A stretch of 64,000 bases of DNA, from NCBI GenBank assembly GCA_025766275.1, contig JAFKAC010000007.1, positions 1,116,001-1,180,000 on the forward strand. The letters are read 5' to 3'. Source of the DNA: Lactarius indigo. Lineage: Eukaryota > Basidiomycota > Agaricomycetes > Russulales > Russulaceae. The translations under genes and the position numbers were made by a program. Shown here in pieces: positions 47,307 through 59,400 of the stretch. How positions within the stretch are numbered: the first letter of the stretch is position 1; each line of letters opens with the position of its first letter. The notes below the pieces were generated by a model, which saw only the letters and a list, made by a program, of their open reading frames with translations, was not told the origin of the DNA and made no database searches.

Positions 47307-50067
47307 TCACGCAGCGAGTGGCTTTGGTGGCCCTTTTTTCGCCTTGCGCTGGCAACAGTAAGTCAGAGTTGAATGCTACGGACAATGAGGATCTTACCTT
47401 CTCGATGATTTCCTTGACGGTCGACTCGGAAATGTGTGCTAACTCGGGGGACTTGACGATGGCATCAACGAGATCTGCCCAGGCTATAGTTAATATTACT
47501 GGGCTTAGAACACACGACGTACCGTCCTTCCGCTTCCACTTCGGGGCGCTAAGCTTGTTGTCGCCGAACCAGGCCAGGAGCTCTGAGACTTGAAGGAGCT
47601 TGAGCGACGCGGCACTTGCTTGAGCACCCTAGAGGCGGTGGGTGGGAGAGGGTATAACTACAAACACCGACGCACCTCATCTAGCCCCACGGAAGGCTCT
47701 GTGGGTTCTGTGGTGGCGGGGGGCTGGGTGGTAGAGTCGGTTCCTGTAGGAACCTCAGGGATTTTGCTTGTGGCAACATCGGCGGGAAGAGCTGGCCGCT
47801 TGATCCTAATCACAGGCCCACGCGGTGGAGGTGACATTGCAACATCGCGATACGAAGGAGTGGTGGGAAGTGGGACACGATTTTGAGAAGAAGTGAACAC
47901 CTAAGATAGGTTAAAAAAAAACAGGGAAAGTGTATTGAATACGTACCCCGCCAGCGCCAACCCAGCAACTCTCGAGACACTCGAGAATCTTCTCGAGGTA
48001 CGCATCGCTGATGAACCCACTCGTCTTCGGCATTCCAGCGTTCGAGCACATCGATCTTGCTTCTTGGCACGTCTTGATGGCGGCTGCCACGAGCTTGAAG
48101 GCAGTAGCGACGCTGCCAACCTTCTCCCAACTGGTAAGCGAGGATGCCGGGCTGATACCACCCGCCGTGAACTGGTAATGCCCCCAGCCTTGGCACATGT
48201 TGTCCTCGTCAATGTCGGGTGAACACGGGTCCGCGAATTGGACATGCTCGAGGAGCGTCGCGACTTGCTCGGAAGGTTTGCCTTCCTTGAACGACGACTG
48301 CGCACTCATGGAGTAAAGAAGACGGGGGGCGTTTGTTAGGGAAGGGAATTCGGATGTGAGGGTCGCTGTGAAGACGCAGTCAGTGGGAGCGTAAGTGCAG
48401 AGCGTTTCGACTCACCAACAAGGTTGTCAACTGGGAACACAACTTCATATCAGTATGCTGTAAGTGTACACGTGAGAGACGCACCCGATGGATCAACGTG
48501 AAGAAGACGAAGACTCGTTGGCGCAGGTTCCGCACAAGTCATCTTGGTGCGGTTGAGGAATGTGGGAGTGATCTTGCGTGCAGCAGGACGTTGGTTCTCT
48601 GTGCACAAGTACCACGTCAGCGGGTTTGGACGTTGTTGAGTAGAGTACTCACGGTTTAAGGGCCCTCTAGAGCCTATAGTCTTCTGTCCGGAAACCGCTG
48701 GCACGTGGTTGTCTTTGTTGCGCTTTTGGGCGTGCGATGCCGAAGGTGATTTGGGGCCGGGGCTCAACTCAAGAGCCCGCTTCGTCAGATTCATGGGCGC
48801 CACCTCCTGAATTTGTGGGACGAACGCAGTCGGTGGCTCCGGGGACAGGTTGGACTGTGGGGATGTGGCAGGTGCGGCGTTCATCGCTGCCATGGCTTTC
48901 TCTTTACTTCGCTGCAGAAAGACCTGAGTAATAAAGGCGTCAGCTTTCCAATGAGCCGAGCACAAGCGAAGGAGCTTTTGCTCTGCTTCAAGGTCAAGCA
49001 CAGCTCGATAATGTTCAGCCGTGAAGTATTTCTTGATGAAGGTCTTGGTCCGCGCCTTGGGGGCGCCAGCACAGGCTGAACGGGGGTCCGAGTTGACGAA
49101 ATTGATGAGCTTCTGAACGATCATTTCCGCCGAGCGTCGCATGTTTGAGAGTTCAGCATTTGAGATCTTCGTACCATTCGGGCGGCGGATAGCAAGGCTC
49201 AATTTCGGTCGACTCTTGTTTTTGTCTGTGATGATATCTCCCTGCGACTTGTCGGTTTCACAATCTTTGAAGTCCCAAAGCACTGTTTTCGGAAGAAATT
49301 CTGGGCGCATGGGCGGCGGCTCCACGCTTTCCAGAAGATCCTCGATGGCCTTGTCTTTCATGACGTCGGTTCGTGTTTGTTGAGATGCAGAATCGCTCGG
49401 CCCCAATGATGATGCGCGAGAGTCCGTGCCACGAGAGTCCACATGGCAAGAATTTACACTGCGGGGTACCGCTGTCATGGGATTGAGTCAGCGATCATCC
49501 GGGTTTGAAAGCAGATTACCACGCACCTTGGTATATGTCAGAGCCCAAGCTTTCGCTCTTCGCGGTACGAAACTCCGCAAGCTCTCGTTCTACGTACGTG
49601 GTAAGGACGGAAGCCAAGTGGTCGTGATCTCGGCGCAGCTTGCGGTATTGAGGGTTATGAAGGAGTTCCGAGTCAGTGAGTGCCGCAATGGCATCAGGAG
49701 GGAGCCTTAACTGCCTTGCCAATGGAGCCGAACCAAGAGAGGTCTTGCGTGAAAATGAAGGGGCCGTTGAAGGATGAAGACTGGAGCGCAATGTCGAGCC
49801 TGACATGTGAGAACGTGGAGGAGGGAAAGCAGCAGCCGCAGAGAAGTCGAGGTCAGTGTCAACGGTCGAGCGTCGTGCGGAAAAGTCAATCAGGGGTCTT
49901 GACCTCAGTGGGGGTTTCGGCATGTACTGGATGCCCAACCCGTTGTCGTCCTCGTCATCACCGTTGGGTACCGAGCCTGAGTCCGGTGGGAAGAGTCCTG
50001 GAGGGGTATCGTCAATCAGATCAAAGTCGTCGTCAAAGTCGTCGTCAAGATTCTCAAAGTCAGACAT
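47307..50067 (-). CDS. Nine-exon protein of unknown function (785 residues)
   Basis: Exons are 50067-49527, 49471-48653, 48598-48485, 48430-48416, 48365-47947, 47900-47676, 47628-47523, 47474-47398 and 47348-47307. They total 2358 nt with every phase closing. The fourth exon is only 15 nt. The N-terminus is very acidic (MSDFENLDDDFDDDFDLIDD). Residues about 120-180 hold a helical segment ending SVLTTYVERELAEFRT. The second exon holds a helical stretch (ELSNMRRSAEMIVQKLINFV, FIKKYFTAEHYRAVLDLEAE). The fifth has conserved-looking Cys and Trp (MCQGWGHYQFTAGG, KTCQEARSMCSNAG). The C-terminal helices ELLAWFGDNKLSAPKWKRKD and DLVDAIVKSPELAHISESTV are SAP-like in look, followed by KRKAKKG. I do not recognise the family; chromatin or nucleic-acid association would be a guess. 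Confidence 0.7.
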
Positions 50068-50255
50068 CGGGAGGCGAGACAACTGTGCGAGCGTATAGAG
50101 ATGGAAGAAAAAAAAGTAGACGCGAACCCGAACGTGAGCATAAGTAGAATGAACACGTGCCGTTCCCATACTCCGCACCTAAGTCCGCTTGTCCTTGTCC
50201 TTGCGTTGCCCTCACGCCCACACAAATATACCGTACTCTCACCAACTGTGAAGCT

Positions 50256-53200
50256 ATGATGCCTCAAGCTGCTTCAAGATACACCTGCCCATGTTCTAAG
50301 TGCTATGGGAGCTCAAAAAGTGTTACCAAACGCACGATTGAGGCCCATTTGCGGCAAGATCAACTCTTTCTACAGTCCCTCCCACCTGATGCAGATTCTG
50401 CCCATCTCGTGCGATCGTGCATTGATCTGACTATCCAACTTCTTTCCCAACTCCATGGAGTCTCTGGGCTGCATTATGCAGCCCCAGATGTTAATAGATC
50501 TCGCTCAGAGGACCCAGAAGGTACGAATTATTATTATTATTATTATTATTATTTTTAACCCTAAAGCGGCACAGATCCACCTATTCAGCCGGCCAACACC
50601 TACTCCGAGGACTTCAGGCAGCCCGATCACTATCAAGGGGAAGCTGCAGAGCCTGGTAAGTGTATTGCTCTAATATAAAGTGATGTCTGTGCTTACTTCT
50701 GCTGTACTTAGATGATCTTTTTAGTCCTGATATGGATATTGATCTAGGCTCTCCTGATGCTGCGGCTCAGGCTGTTGACAATCTGGCTTATCTAGGGATG
50801 GACCTCAATATCTCTGACTCAGAGATGGACCACACTGTGTTGTCTGAGGCTGGCTCTGGTTTTATGAGCTCTGACTCTGACTCTGAGGCTGAGGCTGAGG
50901 CTGAGGTTCATCCTGCTTTGGTGGCCCCCTCCATAGGGCATCCAGATACTTCTGACCCTAGCTCCTTTTCTGGGAGGGAGCCAGCTGGGGGCAGTCCTGA
51001 TGAGGGTGATGACTTTGTTGGTGCTGACATTCCAGAAGTTGTGAGAAGACTTCAGACACAGCTTTTATCTGGCTATATCCCTCCTAATCACCCACCCATT
51101 GATGACCCTCGAGGTCGTACACCTACCCCAGATGAGGTGCTGTCTTTAAAGCACTACATTGCATGGGTCAACTCTCGCGGTACTGTGAAGGCATACAAGC
51201 TCCATGCACAGGTTCTTCAAGAGGCTACAGGTACTGAGATCCTCAGCCTGTATATGGTGCGAAAGCTTGCCATAGAGCTTACAGGGCTGTCATCTCAGCT
51301 AGTTGACATGTGTCCCAAGAGCTGCATGGCTTTCACTGGAGAGTTTAAGGACCTTCATTCCTGCATCTATGTTCACAACAAACAGCTTGGGCCATGTGGC
51401 CAACAGCGCTATGACAAGAATGGTCATCCAAGGGCCCAAATGTTCTACACCCCCATTGCCCCTGTCATCCAGTCATTCTATATGAATAAAAAGATGGCAG
51501 AAGCTATGCGATACCGACATGAGCACTTACAAAGGGCTCTGGAAGAGCTGGAGCCTGATTCATCCCCCACCACATACTCAGATTTCTCTGACTCCATTAA
51601 TCATATCAATCACTCCCATTTATTCCAAGATCCCAGAGATACTGCAATAACCATCTCAGGTGATGGTGCTCAGCTCACTATGAAGAAGCAGTCTGATGTA
51701 TGGGTCCTTGTTGTCACAATTCTAAACCTTCCTCCCAACATGCAATCTAAGGCTGCTAACATCATTATTCCACTTGTCATTCCAGGGCCCTCTTCACCTG
51801 GAAATGTGGAGTCATTCATTTATGTCCTCTATGAGGAGCTTGCAAGGCTTAGTGTTGGTGTGTGGTCCTGGGATGCACTTTCAGAACAGTACTTCCTCTT
51901 GAAGGTCTTTCTTTGTGGTGTTCTTGGAGATATGCTTGGTTCTGCAAAACTTAGCAGAATGGCAGGGCATATGGCTATATATGGGTGTCATTTTAGTATG
52001 GTGCGGGGTGCACGTGCTAGTAAAGACAGAGGTATGAGTATATCACTTGAATATTTTTGTATCATTTTATCTTACTATTTTATATTATAGGTGCTAAATC
52101 CCAGTACTATCCCCTCTCCCCACCTCAAAAACAGGAGATCAATGGTGATCGCCCTGATTTTGACATTTTTGCCTTGCCACTGCGGACTCTAGAAGACTAC
52201 TGGGAAATCATCAAGAGGCTTGAAGCTGCAAAGAGCAACAAGACACAGTATGCAGCAATTGTGAAGGAAACTGGTGTCTCTGGTCTTCCTATTTGTGCAG
52301 CCAGCCCTGCCTTCTCACATCCATTCTTTTTCCCACTTGACCCCTTCCATCTCTTCTATGAAAACTGCATGCCACATATCTGGGATATCTGGGTCTCATT
52401 TAGCTCTCAGTCAGAAAGTGTTTTTATGGGCCAAGATATGGCTTCAAAGCTTGGAGCAGAGGTGGAGAATGCTATGGCAACACTACCCCCATCCTTCTGT
52501 GGACCTATTCGGGATCCATCTAAGAAGCGACAAAGTCAATACAAGATATTTGAGTGGATGGCCCTCCTCCACTGGTACATTGTCCCTATTGCATTGGAGC
52601 TTGGATTCAATCTAGAGGTGGTCAAGAACTTTGCCATATTCTCAAATGTGGTGGAGTATGCTATGACAGCTGTCCCTCGAACACAAGATGATTTAGCCAA
52701 GCTCCATGACAAGGTTATCCTTTTTCTTCAAGGATTTGAACATCTCTATGTTGGCAATGACCCATCCAAAATTTCTCGCTGCAGGCTATGCATCTTTCAG
52801 CTCATCCATATTCCCTTCCATATTTCATATAATGGCTCTGTCAGATTTGGCTCTCAAGCTACATGTGAGCAGACCATTGGAGATATTGGACATGGTATAA
52901 AGTCAAAAAAGTCCCCCTTCAAAAACATTGTCTCATACAAGACAGACAAGCAGTCTGTTAGAATCCTACATCTCTCCTACCCAGCACTCTCCCCAGGACC
53001 TGAAGCAAAGGCTCAAAGGACTTCACTGTTCAAAGAATTTCCTGTCACCAAGAAGCAGAAAAAGGAAGACCCTAACTTGAAGGCCCACTTACAAGCAATT
53101 CTATCTTATCCTGGAATAGGGCCAGATCCCACATATACATGCTGGGGAAAGTGCCCTCTTCCTGGTGGTATTACCCTTACAAGCCAGCTCTTTGAGCTTT

Positions 53201-53586
53201 CAAAAAGGTCCCCTTCATGCTCCTCAAGGTACTTTGAGGCTCAGCTAGAGCTGTTACAGTCAAAAGATGAGCCTGTAGATGAAACACAGATAGAGGTGGA
53301 GAAGACCAAACCAATTTTTGGAGAGGCCTTAGCCTTCTATACTGTTTCTGGCCTCTCCCTTGTTGTCTATCATCCATTGATAGAGCGCCACCAAAAGTTT
53401 GGAAGGTGGTCTGGGAAGTGGTCATCAGCAGTATATGCCCTTGAGACATCAGCAATAGTCGGCCTTATTGGGATTTGGACTTACCAAGATCATGTCCATA
53501 TTCTGAGAAGACACCCAGGACTTACCCTACTGACTCCAGCTGAATGTGGTCTTGATGGTGAAGTTGACTTGGAGATGTCGTACTAG
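50256..53586 (+). mobile_element. Tnp2-like (CACTA-type) transposase gene, intact
   Basis: Exons are 50256-50520, 50575-50655, 50712-52031 and 52091-53586, giving 1053 residues. This is the Tnp2-like transposase family abundant in Agaricomycetes, DNA transposons related to CACTA elements. The N-terminal zinc-binding motif is YTCPCSKCYG with a following His (EAHLRQ). A long acidic spacer precedes the core. Core motifs are SGDGAQLTMKKQSDVW, GDMLGSAKLSRMAGH, CAASPAFSHPFFFPLDPFHLFYENCMP (read in two parts), FCGPIRDPSKKRQSQYKIFEW and GSQATCEQTIGDIGHGIKSKK. No stop or frameshift is seen. Codon choice is more A/T-rich than in the neighbouring genes, which fits a mobile origin. I could not find terminal inverted repeats by eye, so element ends are undefined. 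Intron 1 begins in a (TTA)n run. The stretch 50068-50255 upstream has no other feature. Confidence 0.8.
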
Positions 53587-53879
53587 ATTCACCTGTACTT
53601 AAAATACCAATGTATTTAGTTACAGAAACAGCGACAATTGAAATACATACCAAATCGAACTTCCAAAGTACGAGCGTTGATGGTGGCGCCATCCAAATTT
53701 CGGGGAGTGGCCTGTAAGTACATGTAAGTGCTAGTGTCCTAACACCGGGAAGAATTGACGCACAGTCGGTTCCTCGGCAACCTGAACGTGACAGTGCGGT
53801 GCCCATTCCTGCGCTGGGTTTCGCGCTCATCTTCCGCGCCGGCACCGCGTGAAGCACCGTCTCACCTGCTCCGACCGTC

Positions 53880-54130
53880 ACGTACCCAACGACAACACAG
53901 GCCCGGATGGTCTTGGAGGAAGGACGTGGACGCGTTGCGGACCACGCCGTTTGGCCGTGCTGAGTGTGATGACCGAATAGTGCCGTACAAGATCGCGCCG
54001 CACGATCCGGTACACGATAAAGACAGCCAAGGGGCTGGCGCCAAGCATGGCGAACAGTTCAAGGGAGACAACGGTCGGGCCAGCGATGCCCCAGCGTGGA
54101 TCCACCGCGGCGTATTCGCACCTATCCATA
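53880..54130 (-). pseudogene. Fragment of an EXPERA / emopamil-binding-like protein gene
   Basis: One exon-sized piece reads CEYAAVDPRWGIAGPTVVSL, ELFAMLGASPLAVFIVYRIV, RRDLVRHYSVITLSTA. This resembles the middle of EBP-type sterol isomerases, where an acidic residue and two membrane helices precede a Glu-Leu-Tyr-Gly motif. Here the sequence departs right after STA, and the usual downstream helices cannot be read. The 5' portion is also missing: about 110 bp upstream the sequence runs into the Ty3 and copia insertions. EBP-family enzymes isomerise the sterol double bond in the endoplasmic reticulum. I judge this a truncated remnant, from pattern memory only. Confidence 0.45.
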
Positions 54131-54243
54131 TTATGTGAGGATCATTGAAGCAGGAATGGGGGGGGGGATCGCGACGCACACACCTGGGCGAAGGCACCCG
54201 AAGACACGTTCACTTGAAGAGTGTAGTGAGCGTGTAGCGGGTG

Positions 54244-54804
54244 TGTTACGACTTTCCTGGACTCGTTTCTTTCCTTACCATTATTCCCTTCCCACACCAT
54301 ACGAGCCCTGTACGACTACGCAGACTTTACGATTACCCGGCTTCTATCACGCGCCTTGCTTATCGACGTTCTCTTTTGATAAGGCTTGACATGTGCCAGT
54401 TTCCGGCTTGTTACCTCTCACGCGCGACCCCGCGTAACTCCCCTTTGTTCTTGATATGTCCTTGCTTTGTTCCCTTTATGTCCATTCCTTTCTCCCTCGA
54501 TTTAGCGATGGCGCCATCTGTTTGTAATGGCCATACAGTACGATTTCTATTTAACCCTAGTTGTACCTAGCTTGTACGGTAGACTAGACTTCTTGTGTAA
54601 TACTACACTCGATCACGCAGAGTCTCCCCGATCTTCGCCTTCGCTAGGCCTTCGCATCTTAGCCTTCCTCTATAGTCCAAGTGACTCACGTCCTTGTGAC
54701 TCTTGTGCATCATCTCTACTGAAGTCGAGCCTTTGAGCTTTGACTACCGAGCAGTTGACTGACTTAGTACAGGTCGTACTCAACGCCCCTGTAGTGGCGT
54801 TACA
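54244..54804 (+). repeat. 5' LTR of the Ty3 element
   Basis: 561 bp, beginning TGTTACGAC and ending GCGTTACA (TG...CA). It differs from the 3' LTR by two transitions (in acgcagac/acgcggac and ttcgcatc/ttcgcgtc). Confidence 0.95.
54548..54591 (+). promoter_or_regulatory. Ty3 LTR core promoter and predicted RNA 5' end
   Basis: TATTTAA at 54548-54554 lies 33 bp before AGACTAGACTT (54581-54591). Those 11 bases are the exact reverse complement of 54807-54817 just after the LTR. In the Tf1/sushi group the first 11 nt of the RNA fold back on the PBS, so transcription is predicted to start at 54581. The TATA spacing fits. Confidence 0.65.
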
Positions 54805-54806
54805 TT

Positions 54807-54817
54807 AAGTCTAGTCT
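54807..54817 (+). other. Self-priming primer-binding site
   Basis: AAGTCTAGTCT begins two bases after the 5' LTR and pairs perfectly over 11 bp with 54581-54591 inside the LTR. The match does not extend on either side. I compared it with no tRNA beyond memory, but the 11-bp length, position and TATA spacing are those of the self-primed Tf1/sushi clade. Confidence 0.7.
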
Positions 54818-54822
54818 CCACA

Positions 54823-56487
54823 GTGGCTCTCACCAGCCAAAGCCGAACACAGTTCGTCAAAGAGTACCTGGAGCGGCATCCCTACGACGACCTAAGACCC
54901 TCTATCAAAGGGACCGCTCTCTGGAGGAACACTCCACACGACGAAGGGTACTACGTCTACGACCCCGATAAACTCACATACGAACCAATCGAGTATATTG
55001 AAGATCAACACATTTGGGCCTACGTCGCCTACTCCGATTCAAAGCACTCCTGGTACTCCTATAAACCTGTTCCCGCACACCTATGTCTAGGACCAGGAAA
55101 AGGACAAGTCAGCGCCATTGAGGCTGACTCCGATATCGAAGAACCATCCTCCGAACCCGACTTAGACAACCCAACACTCACGCCCACCATCCAACGACCC
55201 GTGGATTTCGCATCATATGCCAATATGTCCACCACCCAACTCTCCACCACCCTCACCTCCTCGCAACCAGCCGCAGGATCCTCGACAACGAATCCTGCAA
55301 GTAGTGGAGGATATCCTGTGGGAGGAAGTATGTCGACAAGCGGAGGAGGCGCTGCGGGAGGCGCAGGAAGCCATCATGGAAGCGGTGCGCCTGGAGGTGG
55401 AGGCGGTGCGCCTGGAGGTGGAGGCGGTGCGCCTGGAGGCGGAGGCGGCGCGCCTGGAGGTGGAGGCGGCGGAGCAGCAGCAGGTCTCGCCGCTGGAGGA
55501 CCTCCCCCACCAAACGGACGACTCGGAGGAAATCCCCCGCCAGAATTCACCAGGGATCGAGAAGCCAGCAGAGCTTTCTTAAACGCCTTCGCGCTCTACC
55601 GAGGAATGAACCCAAATGTCCAACAATTGACCCTCCCTTATTCACGCGCTATGACCCTTCTCTCGTATATCCGGGGGCCATTAGTAGACGACTGGGTCGA
55701 AGAACAAATACAGTGGCTAGCCGACCAACTGGCGGGAGGAGTAGCCATGAACGCCGAGAACCTATGGAACACTATCGAAACGAGGTTCATTCAGGCGTAT
55801 ACCGATACTACCCAACAACAAAAAGCCCGCCACGCCATTCAAAGCCTACGAATGGACAAAGAAGACATCGACACCTATATAGCCAAGTTTTCTAACTTGG
55901 CCAACAAGGCAGGATACAACAAAAACGAGGCCACTACCTTGGAGATTTTCCAGAAAGGCCTTCCAAACGCATTGGTTATAAACGCAATAAAGTTCCACCA
56001 TCCCATAGACTGGGACGATTGGAAAACGGCAGTTACGCTCCAGCAAGCGGAATACCTCCTCCTCAAAGACAGACTCACCAAAGGGAGGACAGACAAAAAG
56101 GGAGGAGCATCCCGCGACCAATGGCTGAACGCCCTCAACAAAGCCAAAGACCCAAATGCAATGGACGTTAGCCGAACCCGTGCCAGAGCAGCAATGACAG
56201 AAGACGAAAAGAAGTTACTCCAGAAGGAAGGAAGATGCTTCCGATGCCGAGGACAAGGACACATCTCCAGATTTTGTCCTCAAAAAACAACCCCTACCGT
56301 CAAATCCGCGAATACGAACGACCCTACTCCAACCACCGCCACCATCTCAATGACCGCGTCACGTCCCCTTTCCAACGAAGAACAAGCTGACGCTCAAGTA
56401 GCGGCCTTGTTCGCCCAAACCCCCGAAGTACGAGAACTAATGGTGGACAAACTCTTCGGACAAAAGAAGGATTTTCTGAACGCTTGA
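54823..56487 (+). CDS. gag: Ty3 Gag polyprotein
   Basis: This open frame of 554 codons encodes the capsid/nucleocapsid that packages element RNA. An N-terminal domain (LERHPYDDLRPSIKG, EYIEDQHIWAYVAYSDSK) and a disordered stretch with a Gly/Pro-rich run (about residues 180-220) precede the retrotransposon Gag core (about 245-430; FLNAFALYRG, LWNTIETRFIQAY, NEATTLEIFQKGLP). A CCHC knuckle follows (CFRCRGQGHISRFC, about 472-485). The frame has no ATG near its start: the expected initiator position reads GTG (54823) and the first in-frame ATG is about codon 135. It ends at TGA 56485-56487, overlapping pol. Confidence 0.88.
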   Translation: MALTSQSRTQFVKEYLERHPYDDLRPSIKGTALWRNTPHDEGYYVYDPDKLTYEPIEYIEDQHIWAYVAYSDSKHSWYSYKPVPAHLCLGPGKGQVSAIEADSDIEEPSSEPDLDNPTLTPTIQRPVDFASYANMSTTQLSTTLTSSQPAAGSSTTNPASSGGYPVGGSMSTSGGGAAGGAGSHHGSGAPGGGGGAPGGGGGAPGGGGGAPGGGGGGAAAGLAAGGPPPPNGRLGGNPPPEFTRDREASRAFLNAFALYRGMNPNVQQLTLPYSRAMTLLSYIRGPLVDDWVEEQIQWLADQLAGGVAMNAENLWNTIETRFIQAYTDTTQQQKARHAIQSLRMDKEDIDTYIAKFSNLANKAGYNKNEATTLEIFQKGLPNALVINAIKFHHPIDWDDWKTAVTLQQAEYLLLKDRLTKGRTDKKGGASRDQWLNALNKAKDPNAMDVSRTRARAAMTEDEKKLLQKEGRCFRCRGQGHISRFCPQKTTPTVKSANTNDPTPTTATISMTASRPLSNEEQADAQVAALFAQTPEVRELMVDKLFGQKKDFLNA

Positions 56488-59400
56488 ACCCGGCAGCCTG
56501 GGCTAGAGCATTAAAACTTAGCGTGTACAATAGCAGATTCCGATCTATGCGAATTCCAGTGCTTTTCAAATCTGCTCACGCAACGGCCGAACGAAACGTT
56601 TTGGTAGACTCAGGCGCAACAGACAACTTTATAAGCGCAAACCTTCTAAAGCGACTCAAAATAGCCTGGCTACCTACCGAACGCTCTATCAAAATATGGA
56701 ATGTAGACGGAACCCACAACCAAGGGGGAGAAATCACATCTTTTACCGATCTTACCGTCAAAACTGGAGGGAAGACCCAAAACCTTCGATTCCTTATCAC
56801 CGACTTAGGAAACGACGAAGTTATACTGGGATATCCCTGGTTTACGGCTTTCGAGCCAAAGTTCCACTGGCGAGATGCCACACTCGATGAAGAATTCCAA
56901 CCGGTGGTCATCACCAGTCTGCATTTGTCCGACGAAGCCATGCCTCTTGAAGCAACTATCAAGGCATTGGAGACGTATCAACTGGACGAATCAGCCTGGG
57001 AACAACTACAAGAAGAAGACGAACCTAGTATCCGACTGCGAAAAACGACAACGGCATCGGAATTAGCGCAGCAAGAAGCAGCCAAGAGACCCCAGAAAAC
57101 CTTCGAAGAAATGGTCCCGGAAGAATACCGAAGGCATCAGAAAGTTTTCAGTGAAGAAGCGTCCCAGCGCTTTCCCCCTTCACGCCCGTGGGATCACGCC
57201 ATCGATCTAGTCCCAACTGCCCCTGAAACGATGGATTGCAAGATATACCCACTCACAATCCCAGAAAACGAAAAACTAACGGAATTCGTGACCGAACACC
57301 TGGAAAAGAAGTATATCCAGCCATCCAAGTCCCCTTACGCATCCCCCTTCTTTTTCATCAAAAAAAAGGACGGGAAACTACGTCCGGTACAGGACTATCG
57401 CCGCCTCAATGAACTAACTATAAAGAACCATTATCCACTCCCTCTAATCCCCGAACTTATCGACAAGATCCGAGAAGCAAGGCTTTACTCGAAGCTTGAC
57501 ATCCGATGGGGGTATAACAATGTTCGAATCAAACAAGGAGACGAATGGAAGGCGGCGTTCAAGACAAATCAGGGGTTATTCGAACCGCGAGTCATGTTCT
57601 TCGGTCTCACTAACTCCCCTGGCACCTTTCAAACCATGATGGACACTATCTTTCGGGAATTGGTGCTAACAGGAGAAGTAATCGTCTACATGGACGATAT
57701 CTTGATCGCAACCGCAGACGACCACACCCACCACAGAATGGTACTACACCAAGTTCTCGATCTTTGCGATAAACACGACCTATACATCAAACCAGAAAAA
57801 TGCGTGTTTGAAGTCTATGAGGTGGAGTATCTGGGATTAATCATTGGGCACGGACAACTGCGAATGGACCCAGTCAAAGTGCAAGGAGTCCGAGAATGGA
57901 AGGCGCCAACATCACTCAAAGAAGTACGGGCCTTCTTGGGATTCTGCAATTTTTACCGGCGGTTTATACAGGGGTTCTCTACAATCGCGAGGCCCCTTCA
58001 CGACCTTACAAAGAAAAATGCTCCCTGGGAATGGACGGAAGTCAAACAAAAAGCCTTTGACACCATCAAAGAGCGGATCTGTTCGGAACCGGTCTTGTTA
58101 TTCCCGAAACTAGACCAACCCTTTGAAATTGAAGTCGACGCTTCAAGTTACACCCTAGGGGCCGTCCTAAATCAGAAGGGAGAAGACAACAAAATGCACC
58201 CGGTCGCATTCTACTCCGAATCCCTATCAGAAGCCGAGCGCAACTACGACATTTACGACAGGGAATTGCTAGCGATCGTTAAAGCGTTACGCACCTGGCG
58301 AACATATCTTGTGGGATCTCCCCACCTAATAACGATCCATACAGACCACGCCAACCTGCAATACTGGAAGGAACCCAGAAAAATTAGTCGACGAGTAGCG
58401 CGGGAGTTCCAAGAACTGTCGGAGTACAACTTTATACTCAAACACATCCCCGGTACCAAGAATACACAAGCAGACTCTTTATCGAGAAGATCTGATTACG
58501 ATGACGGCACCGGTGACAACGATCACGTCACAGTACTCCCAGACGACGTATTTCTCAAAGTCACCCAAACGTCCATGCATGACATGGACATATGGACTCA
58601 AATCACACAAAACATGGACGAAGCAGCACTCCTCCCATGGATAGAACCCCACAACCTAAAGAAACACGATGGGCTGTGGTGGAAGGGCGATGCTCTCGTT
58701 GTTGTGGGAAACAACGAACTTAAACGGGGGGTAATCACCTTTTTCCACGATACTCTGAGCGCGGGACACCCGGGAATCGCAAACACTCTAGAGCTATTAC
58801 GACGTGATTTCTGGTGGCCCAACATGCGCAAAGATGTGGAAGCCTACATCAAGGGATGCGCAACGTGCCAAAGCAACAAGATCAACCATCACCGACAGAA
58901 GCCCCACTTATTCCCTATCACCACCGAGCCGTCAGCCGAACCGTTCGAAGTGGTAGCCATGGACTTCATAGTCAAACTCCCGACATCAAAGGGGTTTGAT
59001 TCAATCCTCACTATCACGGACCACGACTGCTCGAAAGCGGCAATATTCATACCGTGTAACGAAGCCATAACGTCGGAAGGCGTGGCAAAGCTTTACCTCC
59101 GACATGTCTATCCCCATTACGGCCTACCCCGAAGGATCATATCCGATCGGGATCCAAGATTCGCATCCACGTTCATGCGACAACTGTGTAAAACATTGGG
59201 GATACAGCAAAACGTATCATCAGCGTACCACCCGCAAACAGACGGTCAATCAGAACGAACAAATCAATGGCTAGAACAATACTTGCGACATTGGTGTAAC
59301 GTGCAACAGGATAATTGGGTGGAACTCCTACCCATGGCGCAATTCGCTCACAATTCTTGGAGAAACGCCACCACCAGACACTCCCCCTTTTCTCTTATCA

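Noticed and set aside
50521..50560. (TTA)n microsatellite as a coding poly-Tyr run
   Set aside because: It begins right at a consensus donor and is best explained as intron 1 of the transposase.
53177..53455. Minus-strand frame opposite the transposase
   Set aside because: It overlaps a well-supported transposase exon and has no own features.
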